NCBI RefSeq assembly: GCF_900091625.1
Contig: NZ_FMIC01000002.1
Span: 744,001 to 808,000 of the forward strand
Direction of reading: 5' to 3'
Length of the DNA stretch: 64,000 nt
From: Micromonospora peucetia
GTDB taxonomy: Bacteria; Actinomycetota; Actinomycetes; Mycobacteriales; Micromonosporaceae
The position numbers were made by a program, and so were the translations under genes. Below are positions 1 through 8,918 of this stretch, in pieces; position 1 is the stretch's first letter; every line of letters begins with the position of its first letter. Under the pieces are notes generated by a model. That model saw only the letters and a list, made by a program, of their open reading frames with translations, had not been told where the DNA came from and made no database searches.

Positions 1-165
1 CCGGCCCACCTCGTAGCCGGCCAGGGCGACGGCCACCGCGTCGACCCGCCGGCCGAGTTCGGCGTACGTGACAGCGTCGTCGGCGACGACCAGCGCCGTG
101 CGGTCGGGGTGGGCGGCCACGGCGCGGCACAGGGCGGCGGGGATCCCGGCGGGGACGGCTTCCAT
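1..165 (-). CDS. AMP-dependent ligase / adenylation-domain protein, N-terminal part only
   Basis: The reading frame opens with ATG at 165 and runs off the left edge, giving 55 visible residues. The N-terminus contains AAHPDRTALVVADD followed by VTYAELGRRVDA. This is the standard opening of adenylate-forming enzymes and NRPS A domains, where the N-terminal lobe begins with a PDR-A pattern and a Y-x-x-L helix. It starts 5 nt after the stop of the reductase gene at 171, so it is the next gene of the leftward NRPS operon. It could be a free-standing A domain loading the starter unit, an acyl-CoA ligase, or the start of a further NRPS. The visible part cannot decide between these. The family call is fairly secure; the substrate is unknown. 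Confidence 0.75.
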   Translation of the reverse strand, partial: MEAVPAGIPAALCRAVAAHPDRTALVVADDAVTYAELGRRVDAVAVALAGYEVGR

Positions 166-170
166 CCGGC

Positions 171-1118
171 TCAGCCCGCGAAGTCCAGGCTGACCTTGCC
201 GGTCGTGACCCGCCCCCGCATGTCGGCCACGGCCCGCGCGACCTCGGTGTACGGGTACGACTGGCCCGTCTCCAGGTCGAGCTGCCCCTTCTTGATCATT
301 CCGAACAGTCCCACGATGGTCTCCGGGAACACCTCGTTGCGCTCCGTTACCAGGTTGTACGCGGAGAAGCCCGCGACACTACGGGTGCCGGCCATCAGCG
401 ACTCGGGCCGGATCGGGGTGCTCGCCTCCCCCGAGGTCGAGCCGTAGACCACCATCCGCCCGCAGGACGCCAGCGCGGCGAGGGCCGAGTCGAGCTGCGG
501 GCCGCCGTGCATCTCCAGGATCACGTCGACCAGGCGACCTCCGTTCGCCTCGATCAGGGCCGCGCCGAGGTCGGTGCTGGTGGAGTCCACCGTCACGTCG
601 GCGCCCAGGGCGGCGGCCTGCGCACGCTTCTCCGGAGTGGACGCCGCGCCGATCACCCGGCGTGCCCCCCACGCCTTGGCCAGTTGCACGGCGATCGACC
701 CGACGCCACCGGCGGCGGCCATCACCGCGACGGTGTCCCGGCGGGTGATCCGGGCCATGGTCCGCAGCAGGTGCCAGGCGGTGAACCCCTGGGTGGCCAC
801 CGCGAGTGCGGCCCGGTCGGAGACGAAGTCGGGCACCTCCATGACCTGTTCGGCGACGAACAGCTCCGCCCAGGCCCCGAACCTGGCCCGGCCCAGCATC
901 CGGCGGCCGTCGGCGGTGGTCCCGACCGCCTCGATCCCGGGGTGGTACGGCAGCGGCGGGTTGAACGAGTAGCTGCCCTCGACGATGTGGACGTCGGAGA
1001 AGTTGATGCCCGCGCTACGAACGCGGAGCAGGGTGTGATGGCCGGCGGCGACCGGATCCGGAACGTCGCGGATTTCCAGGCCGCCGGGACCGTGACTGGT
1101 CAGCGAGATGGCGTGCAC
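171..1118 (-). CDS. MDR-superfamily zinc-independent quinone oxidoreductase/enoyl-reductase-like protein
   Basis: This 315-aa protein has the medium-chain dehydrogenase/reductase layout: a GroES-like N-terminal fold (LTSHGPGGLEIRDVPDP, then AGINFSDVHIVEGSY) and a Rossmann domain with AAAGGVGSIAVQLAKAWGA around residues 134-152 for NAD(P)H binding. Zinc-ligand cysteines of true alcohol dehydrogenases are not apparent, which fits the quinone oxidoreductase branch. Its start overlaps the thioesterase gene by 19 nt, so it is translationally coupled to the NRPS operon. In that setting it may reduce a double bond or carbonyl of a precursor or of the peptide, either as a tailoring enzyme or as a trans-acting ER for the PKS module, which lacks one. 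The family is clear; the substrate is inferred only from context. Confidence 0.85.
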   Translation of the reverse strand: MHAISLTSHGPGGLEIRDVPDPVAAGHHTLLRVRSAGINFSDVHIVEGSYSFNPPLPYHPGIEAVGTTADGRRMLGRARFGAWAELFVAEQVMEVPDFVSDRAALAVATQGFTAWHLLRTMARITRRDTVAVMAAAGGVGSIAVQLAKAWGARRVIGAASTPEKRAQAAALGADVTVDSTSTDLGAALIEANGGRLVDVILEMHGGPQLDSALAALASCGRMVVYGSTSGEASTPIRPESLMAGTRSVAGFSAYNLVTERNEVFPETIVGLFGMIKKGQLDLETGQSYPYTEVARAVADMRGRVTTGKVSLDFAG

Positions 1119-1852
1119 GAAACTTCTCCTTGTCGTGGTGTCGCGGGTGGGGCATCGGCGCGGCGGGGCACGGCGGCCAGCACGTCACGGACGATGCGCA
1201 GCACTTCCGCGCGGGCGGTGTGGACGAAGAAGTGCCCGCCGGGGAGGAACCGTTCGGCGGGTGGCGCGACGGTGTGGGTACGCCACCCGTCGGCCTGGTA
1301 GTCGGTGACCGAGGTGTCGCTGACCCCGCGCAGCACCGTCACCGGAAGGTCCAGCGGCGGCAGCGGGTCCACGGTCCAGGTCTCCAGGACCTGGAAGTCG
1401 GCGCGCAGGATCGGGGTGAACACGGCCAACAGCTCGGGGCTGGCCAGCAGTTCCGGAGGCATTCCGTCGTAGTCGGCGGTACGTTGCAGCAGGGCGTCGT
1501 CGCTGAGCAGGTGCACCAGGTCGGTGAGGTCCCGGCGGCAGGGGCTGCCGGCTCCGGAGACGATCAGAGCGGCTGGCGGCACGCCCTCCCGACGCAGCTC
1601 ACGGGCCAGTCCGAAGGCGACCAGCGCGCCCAGGCTGTGCCCGAACAGCACCACCGGCCGGGGTCGCAACGCGGCGACCTGCGGGGTCAGCCCACGCAGG
1701 ATCTCGGTCATCGAGGTCAGCGCCGGTTTGCCGAACAACTGCTCCCGGCCCGGGAGCAGGACGGTGGTGACCGCGGCCAGGTCCGCCAGCTCGGGGCCCC
1801 AGTTCCGGAACGGCGCGACGCCACTGCCGGCGTACGGGGCGACGACCAGCAC
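1100..1852 (-). CDS. Type II thioesterase of the NRPS/PKS cluster
   Basis: This 250-aa alpha/beta hydrolase is of the GrsT/RifR type. It shows an N-terminal APYAGSGVAPFRNW strand-turn, LLPGRE, the nucleophile elbow GHSLGA near residue 71, a catalytic-Asp strand with TVLRGVSDTSV, and the His motif LPGGHFFVHT. Type II thioesterases remove wrong or stalled acyl groups from carrier-protein phosphopantetheine arms; they do not normally release the final product. The start used is GTG at 1852, which places the conserved first strand right at the N-terminus. No good ribosome binding site precedes it, and 46 nt separate it from the gene upstream, so a slightly different start is possible. The gene sits within the leftward operon between the LanB-like gene and the reductase, as expected for an editing enzyme serving the assembly line. 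Confidence 0.9.
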   Translation of the reverse strand: MLVVAPYAGSGVAPFRNWGPELADLAAVTTVLLPGREQLFGKPALTSMTEILRGLTPQVAALRPRPVVLFGHSLGALVAFGLARELRREGVPPAALIVSGAGSPCRRDLTDLVHLLSDDALLQRTADYDGMPPELLASPELLAVFTPILRADFQVLETWTVDPLPPLDLPVTVLRGVSDTSVTDYQADGWRTHTVAPPAERFLPGGHFFVHTARAEVLRIVRDVLAAVPRRADAPPATPRQGEVSCTPSR

Positions 1853-1898
1853 CGGGCGGTCGTCGGCGGCGCCTGGCGGGGGACGAGACGGGCGGCAG

Positions 1899-4184
1899 TC
1901 ACGGTTGCGCTCCAGGGGACGAGGAGTGTCCGTTGCCGGCGGTTCGCTGGTCGACGCAGGTGATCCGGAACTCGGCGGTGTACCGGCGACCCGCGGCGTC
2001 GGTCAGCCAGAGCTGATCGGGGTCGGGCAGCATCTCCACGAAGGTGACCCGGCCGGTCGGCTCGGCGCGCTGCTGTCGCCGGAGGTGGGAGAGCAGCACC
2101 TCCACCGACAGCGGATTGCCGAAGTCCAGGTGGAACGGCTTGCGCTCGCCGCCGACGGTCACGAACACGTGCCGGGGCATGTCCCGGGCCGCGCCGATGG
2201 CCCGCAGCACGTCGCACGCCCGGTCGGGGCCCTGGTTCGGGGAGGGCAACTCGGGGTAGGGCAACGTCCAACTCTCCCGTTGCACCACCAGATCGCCGAT
2301 GCACAGCCGGGGGCGGTGATCGGCGGCCGGCAGGATCCCGAACCGGGTGGCTGCCGCGTTGGCCAGCAGTTCACCGAAGACGGTGGGCACGTCAGCGGCG
2401 TACTCCGGGTCGACAGCCGAGGTGATGACGACCCGGTCGCCGACCCGGGTCGCGCGCAGCGCCGACACCGGCAGCATCCGCGCGCCCCGGGGGTGGTACG
2501 GCACGCCGGAGCCCAGCCCCAGGTAGGTGGCGGACGGCGACAGGTAGGCCGACGGCGGGACGGTCCGAGAGTTGATCTGATCGTGGTCCAGCGGGTACAG
2601 CGGCGTCACCCGGTCGGTGGGGGCACTGCTGTCCAGCCATCCGTGCCACCGGTCGCGGTCCGGGTGCCAGGCGTCGGCGGCCAGCACGTCCATGGTGTTG
2701 TGGGCCGGGTGCAGTTCGCCGAGGACCGCCAGGAACCGCCCGTCGCGCAGGTCCGCCGCCGACCGGGCGGCGATCATCAGGTCCGGGCTGTACAGCCGGG
2801 TGCCGCGCCACCCCACCACATCGTGGGCGAAGGCGGACTCGACCCCGGAACGCAGGGCGGTCGCGTCGTGCCCGATCCGCCGCCGGCCCGGGTCCGCGTC
2901 GCCGACCAGGAGGGCGTGCCAGGTCCGGCGCAGCCGCTCGGCGACGGCGTCGGCCGGGGAGCGGGCGCCCCACGCGGTCGTGCCGGCCACCGCCGTAAGG
3001 ATCTCCGACAGCGGCACCCCGGCGCCGGGAGCCGGCTCCTGCGCGGTGATCAGGTCCGCGATGAACCGCTCGTACGCCTGGGCCACCGCCCGGGTGAACC
3101 AGGCCGCGCTGAACAGCAACAGTTCCAGGGCGGGCCGGATCGGGTCCAGCACGTCCGCGCCGAGACGCACCGGAAGGTCACCGAGGCAGTCCTCGTAGAC
3201 CACTCCCCGCCCGGCGTAGAACTGGCCGGTACCGCGTCGGGCCTCCCGCCCGGTGATCGCGACGAACGTGTCGTCGAGGCCTTCGAGGGCCTCGGTGAGA
3301 CGGTCGGCGTCACCGGCGGCGTCGGCGACCCGGTCGCGGGCCGCCACCAACTCGGCCAGGTCCGCCTGCGCCGCCACCCGACGTCGCGAGTCGGCGACCC
3401 GGGCGAGTTGGCCGCGCAGGTGCGCCTCCGGGTCGACCCGCCGGGGCACCACCAGCCCGGCGGTGAGGACTCCCATCGCCCGCAGCCGGGTCAGGACGGC
3501 GCCGACCTCCGGCGCGGGGTGGTCGGCGAGCTCGTCCACCACGTCGACGACGGTCCGGGTGCCGTCGCACACCTCGACGACCCGGCGCGGCAACGCGTCC
3601 AGCCGCAACGGGGCGTTGTCGGCCAGCAGCACCCCGTCGGCGACGACGGCCACCCCGGCGGCCAGCCGCGGGATGGTCCACGGGTCGAGGCCGTGCCGGG
3701 TCTCGATCGCGGTGGCCACCGCCCGCAGCGCCCAGTGCTCGAAGAACACTCCACGTCTCAGCAGCCGGTCGGTCACCGGACCGATGTCGGTGGCGCCGGT
3801 GGTGACCGATCCCCAGACGATCGGCCCGAAGAACCCGATGGTGTCGTTCTTCGCGCAGTACCGGGCCGCGTACGCCCAGAGCCGTCGCTGTGCCTCGCGG
3901 CGTCGCTGCGGCCGGGCGGAGTCGAGGTTGCGCCGCGCCTGCCGGAACATGTCCCGGTTCTGCCAGGTCAACGCCTCGGCGAACAGCGGCTGCCGGACGA
4001 TCTCGGCCAGGGCCTGTTCCCCGGCGGCCCGCGCGCCGGCGTGGTCGGCCCCCGGCTCGGCGAGGATCCAGTCCATCGGCATGCCGGCCACCCGGGCGAA
4101 GACCGACGGCAGGATCGTCCAGTCCGGCCCGTAGGGCAGCGGACCGGCCGGTTCGTGCGGGGCATCGCCGACGGTGACCGTCAC
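1899..4184 (-). CDS. LanB-type lantibiotic dehydratase N-domain / PEARL-like protein inside an NRPS cluster
   Basis: The protein is about 761 aa if started at GTG 4184, whose GTGA overlaps the MbtH stop. The same frame stays open to 4256, but that start would lie deep inside MbtH. The segment ARYCAKNDTIGFFGPIVWG near residue 100 is a signature of the small-LanB branch, matching the RxxxR-TPFG region of NisB-type glutamyl-tRNA-dependent dehydratases. Other LanB-like blocks are GQFYAGRGVVYEDC and LPYPELPSPNQGPDR. The length matches the glutamylation domain alone; the roughly 250-300-aa C-terminal elimination (SpaB_C) part is missing and no separate copy lies in the window. Relatives either glutamylate Ser/Thr of RiPP precursors or, as PEARLs, add amino acids from aminoacyl-tRNA to a peptide C-terminus. 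Here there is no RiPP precursor, only NRPS genes, so its substrate may be a carrier-bound or released NRPS product. Family call strong; role unknown. Confidence 0.8.
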   Translation of the reverse strand: MTVTVGDAPHEPAGPLPYGPDWTILPSVFARVAGMPMDWILAEPGADHAGARAAGEQALAEIVRQPLFAEALTWQNRDMFRQARRNLDSARPQRRREAQRRLWAYAARYCAKNDTIGFFGPIVWGSVTTGATDIGPVTDRLLRRGVFFEHWALRAVATAIETRHGLDPWTIPRLAAGVAVVADGVLLADNAPLRLDALPRRVVEVCDGTRTVVDVVDELADHPAPEVGAVLTRLRAMGVLTAGLVVPRRVDPEAHLRGQLARVADSRRRVAAQADLAELVAARDRVADAAGDADRLTEALEGLDDTFVAITGREARRGTGQFYAGRGVVYEDCLGDLPVRLGADVLDPIRPALELLLFSAAWFTRAVAQAYERFIADLITAQEPAPGAGVPLSEILTAVAGTTAWGARSPADAVAERLRRTWHALLVGDADPGRRRIGHDATALRSGVESAFAHDVVGWRGTRLYSPDLMIAARSAADLRDGRFLAVLGELHPAHNTMDVLAADAWHPDRDRWHGWLDSSAPTDRVTPLYPLDHDQINSRTVPPSAYLSPSATYLGLGSGVPYHPRGARMLPVSALRATRVGDRVVITSAVDPEYAADVPTVFGELLANAAATRFGILPAADHRPRLCIGDLVVQRESWTLPYPELPSPNQGPDRACDVLRAIGAARDMPRHVFVTVGGERKPFHLDFGNPLSVEVLLSHLRRQQRAEPTGRVTFVEMLPDPDQLWLTDAAGRRYTAEFRITCVDQRTAGNGHSSSPGAQP

Positions 4185-4396
4185 TGTGGTTCCAGTGCTC
4201 GGCGGAGGCTGAGCGGACGCATGTCCACCCACACCTTCTCGATGTGGTCGAGGCACTCCCGGACGCGTCCGGTCACCCCGACCTCGCGCCAGCCGTCCGG
4301 TACCTCCCGGTCGACCGGCCAGACCGAGTACTGCTCCTCGTGGTTGACCACGACGGCGTAGATGATGGTGTCGTCGTCCTCGTCAAACAGCGCCAT
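4181..4396 (-). CDS. MbtH-family NRPS adenylation-domain partner
   Basis: This 71-aa protein carries the full MbtH signature: NHEEQYSVWP, a PxGW motif (VPDGWREVG), and CLDHIEKVWVDMRPLSLR at the C-terminal half. MbtH-like proteins bind the N-terminal subdomain of particular NRPS A domains and are needed for their folding or activity. The ATG at 4396 lies 14 nt inside the end of the C-A-PCP-E synthetase and is preceded by a strong GGAGGAGAA ribosome binding site. Stoichiometric co-expression with the synthetases is therefore built in. At least some of the five A domains in this cluster presumably depend on it. Which ones cannot be told from the sequence. Confidence 0.97.
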   Translation of the reverse strand: MALFDEDDDTIIYAVVVNHEEQYSVWPVDREVPDGWREVGVTGRVRECLDHIEKVWVDMRPLSLRRALEPQ

Positions 4397-7300
4397 GAGT
4401 CTTCTCCTCCTCGATGTGGTCAGGCAGGTTCTCCAGCTCCTCGCTGAACAGGGCGGCGAACTTCTCGATGCCGGCCTGGTCGAAGTGCGCGGAGCTGTAG
4501 TTGACGGCGAACTGGAACCGTCCGTCCGCCACGCCGGTCTCCACGTCGATCAGCTGGTCGCGGCGGGTGGTCGGGTCGGCGGTCAGCGACGGCACCGGCA
4601 CCACGCTCAAGCCATGCTGGTGGGAGCCGTCGACGTCGGCCGACATGGTCCCGGTGTGGTTCAGCGCGATCTGTGGCAGCGGGACATCAGCCAGCGCCGA
4701 CCGCGGCTCGGCGTCACGGAGCAGCCCGAACGACGACACCGGGCGGGGCACGGACTCCACCAGCCGGCGCACCCGCCACCAGGTGTCGGAGAAGGACTCG
4801 GTGGGCCGGTACGGCACGGTCGCCGGGTACAGCGCGGTGAACCACCCGACGGCGGCGCTGGTGTCCACCCCGCCCAGGGTGGTGTCCCGGCCGTGGGTCT
4901 CCACGAACAGGTACAGATCCTCCCCGGACCACCGACTGTAGGCACGGGAGAACCCGGCCAGGAGGGTGACCAGGACCGGGCTGGCGGTGCCGCCGCCGGC
5001 ACGCAGCCGGTGCAGCGTGTCGGTGGCCGTCGGGGACACCGCTCCCTCGACGCTCCGGACCCCGGCCAGGGTGTTCTCCCCGCCCGACAGGGTGGTGGGG
5101 ACCGGCCGGGGAGTGCCGACCGTCGACAGCCAGGCCGACTCCGACTCCCGCAGGGAGTCGATCTGCGCGGCTGCCGCGAGGGCGTACTCGGGGTAGCCGG
5201 CCATCGGCGCGTCCCGGGGCGGTTCACCGGCGGTCAGGGCGGCGTAGTTGCCGAGGAAGTCCTGGATCACCAACCGCCACGAGTAGATGTCCATGACCAG
5301 GTGGTGCACGGCGAAGTAGAGCGTGGTCTCCTGGTCGTCGAGAACCACCAGGCAGGACCAGAGCGGGCTGCCGGCCAGGTCGTGGCCGGAGCGGTGGCCG
5401 GCGAGCAGCGTCTGGTGCGTGGCCGCCCGATCGTCGGGACGCCCCCGCAGGTCCACCACCTGGAAGGTCACCAGCGGGTCGGGTGCCGCCTCGACCCACT
5501 GCCGCCAGCCGCCGGGGGTGCGCCGGAACCGGGTCCGCAGGGCGCCGTGCCGGCGGGCGACAGCCTCCAGCGCCGCCCGGACGGTGTCCGGGTCGAGGAC
5601 CTGGGCCACCCGTACGCCCTGGGCCATGTCGAAGTGGGCCGGGTCCGCACCGACGTGGTCCAGGAACAGCCGCTGGACCGGCAGCAACGGGACTTCGCCC
5701 TCGGCGACCAGGGTCGCCACGACGGTGTCGGTCTCCCGGGTGTCCACGTACGCGGCCAGTTCCGCCACCGTCTGGTAGGTGAACACGTCACGCGGCTGGA
5801 GGTCGACGCCCTGCCCGGCGGCCCGGCCCTTGACCCGCAGCCCGGCGATCGAGTCACCGCCGAGGTCGAAGAAGTTGTCCCGGACACCGACCCGGTCGAC
5901 CCCGAGGACCTCCCGCCACACCTCCGCCAGGATCCGCTCGGTCGGGGTGGACGGCTCGACGTGGCCGGTGACGGTGGGCCGACCGTCCACCGTGGCCGGC
6001 AGCGCCGCGCGGTCCAGCTTGCCGTTCGCGGTGACCGGCAGGGCGTCGATCCGGACCAGCATCGGCACCGCGTACGACGGCAGCAGGGCGCGCAGATGTG
6101 CCCGGACCCGCTCGGTGTCCAGGGCCGCGGTCGGGGAGGTCACGAACGCCACCAGGTGTCCGTCGCGCACCGTGACCGCGGCGCCGGCCACCTCGGGGTG
6201 CACGACGAGGGCCGCCTCCACCTCCTGCGGCTCGATCCGGTGCCCGTTGACCGACAGTTGCGCGTCGACCCGGCCGAGCAGGTGCAGCCGTCCCCGCCCG
6301 TCGATGGTGCCCAGGTCACCGGTGCGGTACGCCCGCGAGCCGGCGCGGCCGGGGCGGGCGTCGGGGACGAACCGCAGCGCCGTACGGGCTGGATCCCGGT
6401 CGTACCCACGGGCGAGCGTGGGGCCGCTGAGCCACACCTCGCCCCGGGCCCCCACCGGAACCGGTCTGCCTGCCCCGTCCACGAGGAGCGCGTCCACGCC
6501 CGGGTACGTGGCGTCCAGCCAAAGTGTCTCGGCCTGGCCGGCGACGGTGCCGAGGACCGCGTACGCGCTGTCGATGCTGGTCTCGGTGATGCCGTACGCG
6601 TTGACCACCCGGGTCCCCGCACCGGCGACCTCGGCGAGGCGGACGTAGTCGCGGGCGAACCAGGACTCCCCGCCGATCAGGACGGTGCTGAGCTGGTCGA
6701 GGCGCTGTCCGGACAGCTCCACCTCGTCCATCAGGGGACGCAGCAGGCTGGGCGGGACGTCCATGACGTCGACCTGCTCGTCGAGGATCAGGTCGAGCAG
6801 CGCCGCCGGGTCCTCCCCGACCGCCCGGGAGGCCACGACCACCGTCCGACCGGCGCACAGTGCCCGGAGCACCTCGGCGATCGCCACGTCGAAGGCCGGG
6901 TTGGCCAGATGCAGGTGGTTGCGGGTACGGGCGGCGAACGAGTGGGCCGTCTCCCACCCCGCCACCGCCGCGGCGAGGGCCCCGTGCTCGACGACGACCG
7001 GCTTGGACCGCCCGGTGGTCCCCGAGGTGAAGATCGTGTACGCCGCGTCGGTGCGGCCCGCCGCCACCGGCTCCCACACCTGCTCGGCCGGTACGACGGC
7101 GCGGTGGGCACCGCCACCGCCACCGCTGCCGGCATCGGCGTCGATGTCGGCACCAGCCGCGTAGCCGGTGTCGGTGTCGGTGTCGGCGAGGAGAGCGGTC
7201 AGGGACAGCACCGGGGCGTCGGCGGCCGCGACGGCCGGATCATCGGTGAGAACCACGGCGGGGTCGACCTGGGCCAGCAGCGCGCTGGTGCGGGCCGCCG

Positions 7301-8918
7301 GCCAGGCCGGATCCAGCGGCACGAACTGGCCCCCGGCGAACCACACCGCCAGGGTCGCCGCGACCCGGTCGACGCCACGATCGGCGAGCAGGGCGACCGT
7401 CGCGCCGGTCACGACACCGTGCTGGCGCAGCCGTCCGGCACCCCGGTCGGCGGCGTGGACCAGCGCCGCGTAACTCATCCGGCGGGGGCCGTCGACCACC
7501 GCCACCGCGTCGGGGGACGCCGCCGCCACGGCCCGGAGCACCGCCGGGACCAGCGGCGGCTCGGCGACAGCCGGCGTCCCGCCGGTCAGCGGCGTCGCCG
7601 CCGGCACCGCCGCCAACAGGTCGGCCACCCCGGCCGCGCTGCCGTCGGCCAGGGTCCGGAGCACCGCGACGAACCCGTCGAGCATCGCCTGGGCCGCCAG
7701 CGCCGGGACCTTGGCGTCGTCGTGGAACAGCTCGACCGCCGTCTCCCCACCGCCGGTCACGCTGAGCACGAGCGGGTGGGCGAGTTCCTCCCGGGAGGTG
7801 GCCGCGACGATGTCCACCGGGGGACGCCGGTCACCGAACCGGCCGTCGGTGATCAGCGGATAGTTCTCGACCACCACGATGGACCCGAAGAGGCTCCGGT
7901 GGCGGGGCACCTCGGCCACCGACCGGATGTCGCGCAGCGACGCCTCCTCGTACTCCCTGCTGGCCAGGAAGCGCCGCTGGAGGTCCTGCAACCAGGTCGC
8001 CACCGGCACCCGCCGGGGCAGCCGGACCCGTACCGGAAGGGTGTTGATGAACAGGCCGACCATCGTCTCCGCCCCGGGCACGGCCGCCGGCCGGCCGGAG
8101 ACGGTGGCGCCGAACAACACGTCGTCGCGGCCACTGAACCGGGCCAGGACAACCGTCCAGGCAGCCTGGATCAGGGTGTTGAGGGTGACTCGTTCCTGCT
8201 TGGCCCGCTGGACGAGCCGGGCCGAGTCCGCGGCCGGCAGGGTCGCGGCGAGGACCTGACGGCCCCGGTCGAGGGCACCGGGCGCCGGCGTCGGCAGGGG
8301 CGTCGGCTCGGTGAACCCCCGCAGTGCCCGCCGCCAGTGCTCCAGCACCTGCCCCCGGTCCCGCCCGGCGGTCCACCGCAGGTAGTCGCGGTAGTCGGCG
8401 GTCGGGAGGAGATCGATCGGCGCCCCGGCACACCGTTGGCCGTACGCGACGAAGACGTCACTGATCACGATCGGAATGGACCAGCCGTCGATCATGATGT
8501 GGTGAGAGGTCCACACCATCTCCCACGTGCCGTCGGCGCGTTCGAGAAGTCGCACCCGGTGCAGGGGGGCGCGTTCCAGGTCGAACCCGGCGTCCAGGTC
8601 CCGCCGGAGGTGCTCGTCGAGGGCGTCGTCGTCGTGCACCCCGTCGACGACCTCTACCAGGTCGAACGGCTGCCGGTACACGGCCTGCACCGGGGCGGTC
8701 AGCCCGGTGTACGCCACGCAGGCCCGCAGCGCCTGGTGCTTGGCGGCGACCGCGGTCCACGCCGACCGAAGCGCGTCGGTGTCCACCGCCCCGCGCAGGG
8801 TGTAGCGGACCTGGCTCAGGTACGCACGCGCGTCTCCGGCGTCGAGGGACTCCAGCAGCATCCCCTCCTGTAACGGGGTCAGCGGGTAGATCGCCTCGAC
8901 CGGGCTCGGGCCGCTCAT
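4383..8918 (-). CDS. NRPS, single module C-A-PCP-E (Arg-like specificity code)
   Basis: This 1511-aa synthetase starts with ATG 8918, whose ATGA overlaps the preceding NRPS stop. Domains run: C (about 10-440, catalytic HHIMIDG), A (about 455-960, TIFTSGTTGRSK, NAYGITE, YRTGDLG, NGKLDR), PCP (FFDLGGDSI), and E (about 1055-1490, HHLVMDIYSW, ETHGRD, AVGWFT). Reading the A-domain pocket by GrsA alignment gives D-V-A-D-L-G-A-I-D-K. From memory this is very close to codes reported for arginine-type substrates, and the two extra acidic positions suit a basic side chain. The E domain predicts that this residue is delivered in D configuration. The protein ends at the E domain with no thioesterase, reductase or further C domain, so either another protein takes over or chain release is unusual. 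Confidence 0.93.
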   Translation of the reverse strand: MSGPSPVEAIYPLTPLQEGMLLESLDAGDARAYLSQVRYTLRGAVDTDALRSAWTAVAAKHQALRACVAYTGLTAPVQAVYRQPFDLVEVVDGVHDDDALDEHLRRDLDAGFDLERAPLHRVRLLERADGTWEMVWTSHHIMIDGWSIPIVISDVFVAYGQRCAGAPIDLLPTADYRDYLRWTAGRDRGQVLEHWRRALRGFTEPTPLPTPAPGALDRGRQVLAATLPAADSARLVQRAKQERVTLNTLIQAAWTVVLARFSGRDDVLFGATVSGRPAAVPGAETMVGLFINTLPVRVRLPRRVPVATWLQDLQRRFLASREYEEASLRDIRSVAEVPRHRSLFGSIVVVENYPLITDGRFGDRRPPVDIVAATSREELAHPLVLSVTGGGETAVELFHDDAKVPALAAQAMLDGFVAVLRTLADGSAAGVADLLAAVPAATPLTGGTPAVAEPPLVPAVLRAVAAASPDAVAVVDGPRRMSYAALVHAADRGAGRLRQHGVVTGATVALLADRGVDRVAATLAVWFAGGQFVPLDPAWPAARTSALLAQVDPAVVLTDDPAVAAADAPVLSLTALLADTDTDTGYAAGADIDADAGSGGGGGAHRAVVPAEQVWEPVAAGRTDAAYTIFTSGTTGRSKPVVVEHGALAAAVAGWETAHSFAARTRNHLHLANPAFDVAIAEVLRALCAGRTVVVASRAVGEDPAALLDLILDEQVDVMDVPPSLLRPLMDEVELSGQRLDQLSTVLIGGESWFARDYVRLAEVAGAGTRVVNAYGITETSIDSAYAVLGTVAGQAETLWLDATYPGVDALLVDGAGRPVPVGARGEVWLSGPTLARGYDRDPARTALRFVPDARPGRAGSRAYRTGDLGTIDGRGRLHLLGRVDAQLSVNGHRIEPQEVEAALVVHPEVAGAAVTVRDGHLVAFVTSPTAALDTERVRAHLRALLPSYAVPMLVRIDALPVTANGKLDRAALPATVDGRPTVTGHVEPSTPTERILAEVWREVLGVDRVGVRDNFFDLGGDSIAGLRVKGRAAGQGVDLQPRDVFTYQTVAELAAYVDTRETDTVVATLVAEGEVPLLPVQRLFLDHVGADPAHFDMAQGVRVAQVLDPDTVRAALEAVARRHGALRTRFRRTPGGWRQWVEAAPDPLVTFQVVDLRGRPDDRAATHQTLLAGHRSGHDLAGSPLWSCLVVLDDQETTLYFAVHHLVMDIYSWRLVIQDFLGNYAALTAGEPPRDAPMAGYPEYALAAAAQIDSLRESESAWLSTVGTPRPVPTTLSGGENTLAGVRSVEGAVSPTATDTLHRLRAGGGTASPVLVTLLAGFSRAYSRWSGEDLYLFVETHGRDTTLGGVDTSAAVGWFTALYPATVPYRPTESFSDTWWRVRRLVESVPRPVSSFGLLRDAEPRSALADVPLPQIALNHTGTMSADVDGSHQHGLSVVPVPSLTADPTTRRDQLIDVETGVADGRFQFAVNYSSAHFDQAGIEKFAALFSEELENLPDHIEEEKTHGAV

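Noticed and set aside
4185..4256. ATG 4256 as start of the LanB-like gene
   Set aside because: It would overlap MbtH by 76 nt and add a residue stretch without homology; GTG 4184 overlaps the MbtH stop as GTGA, the pattern used in the rest of the operon.
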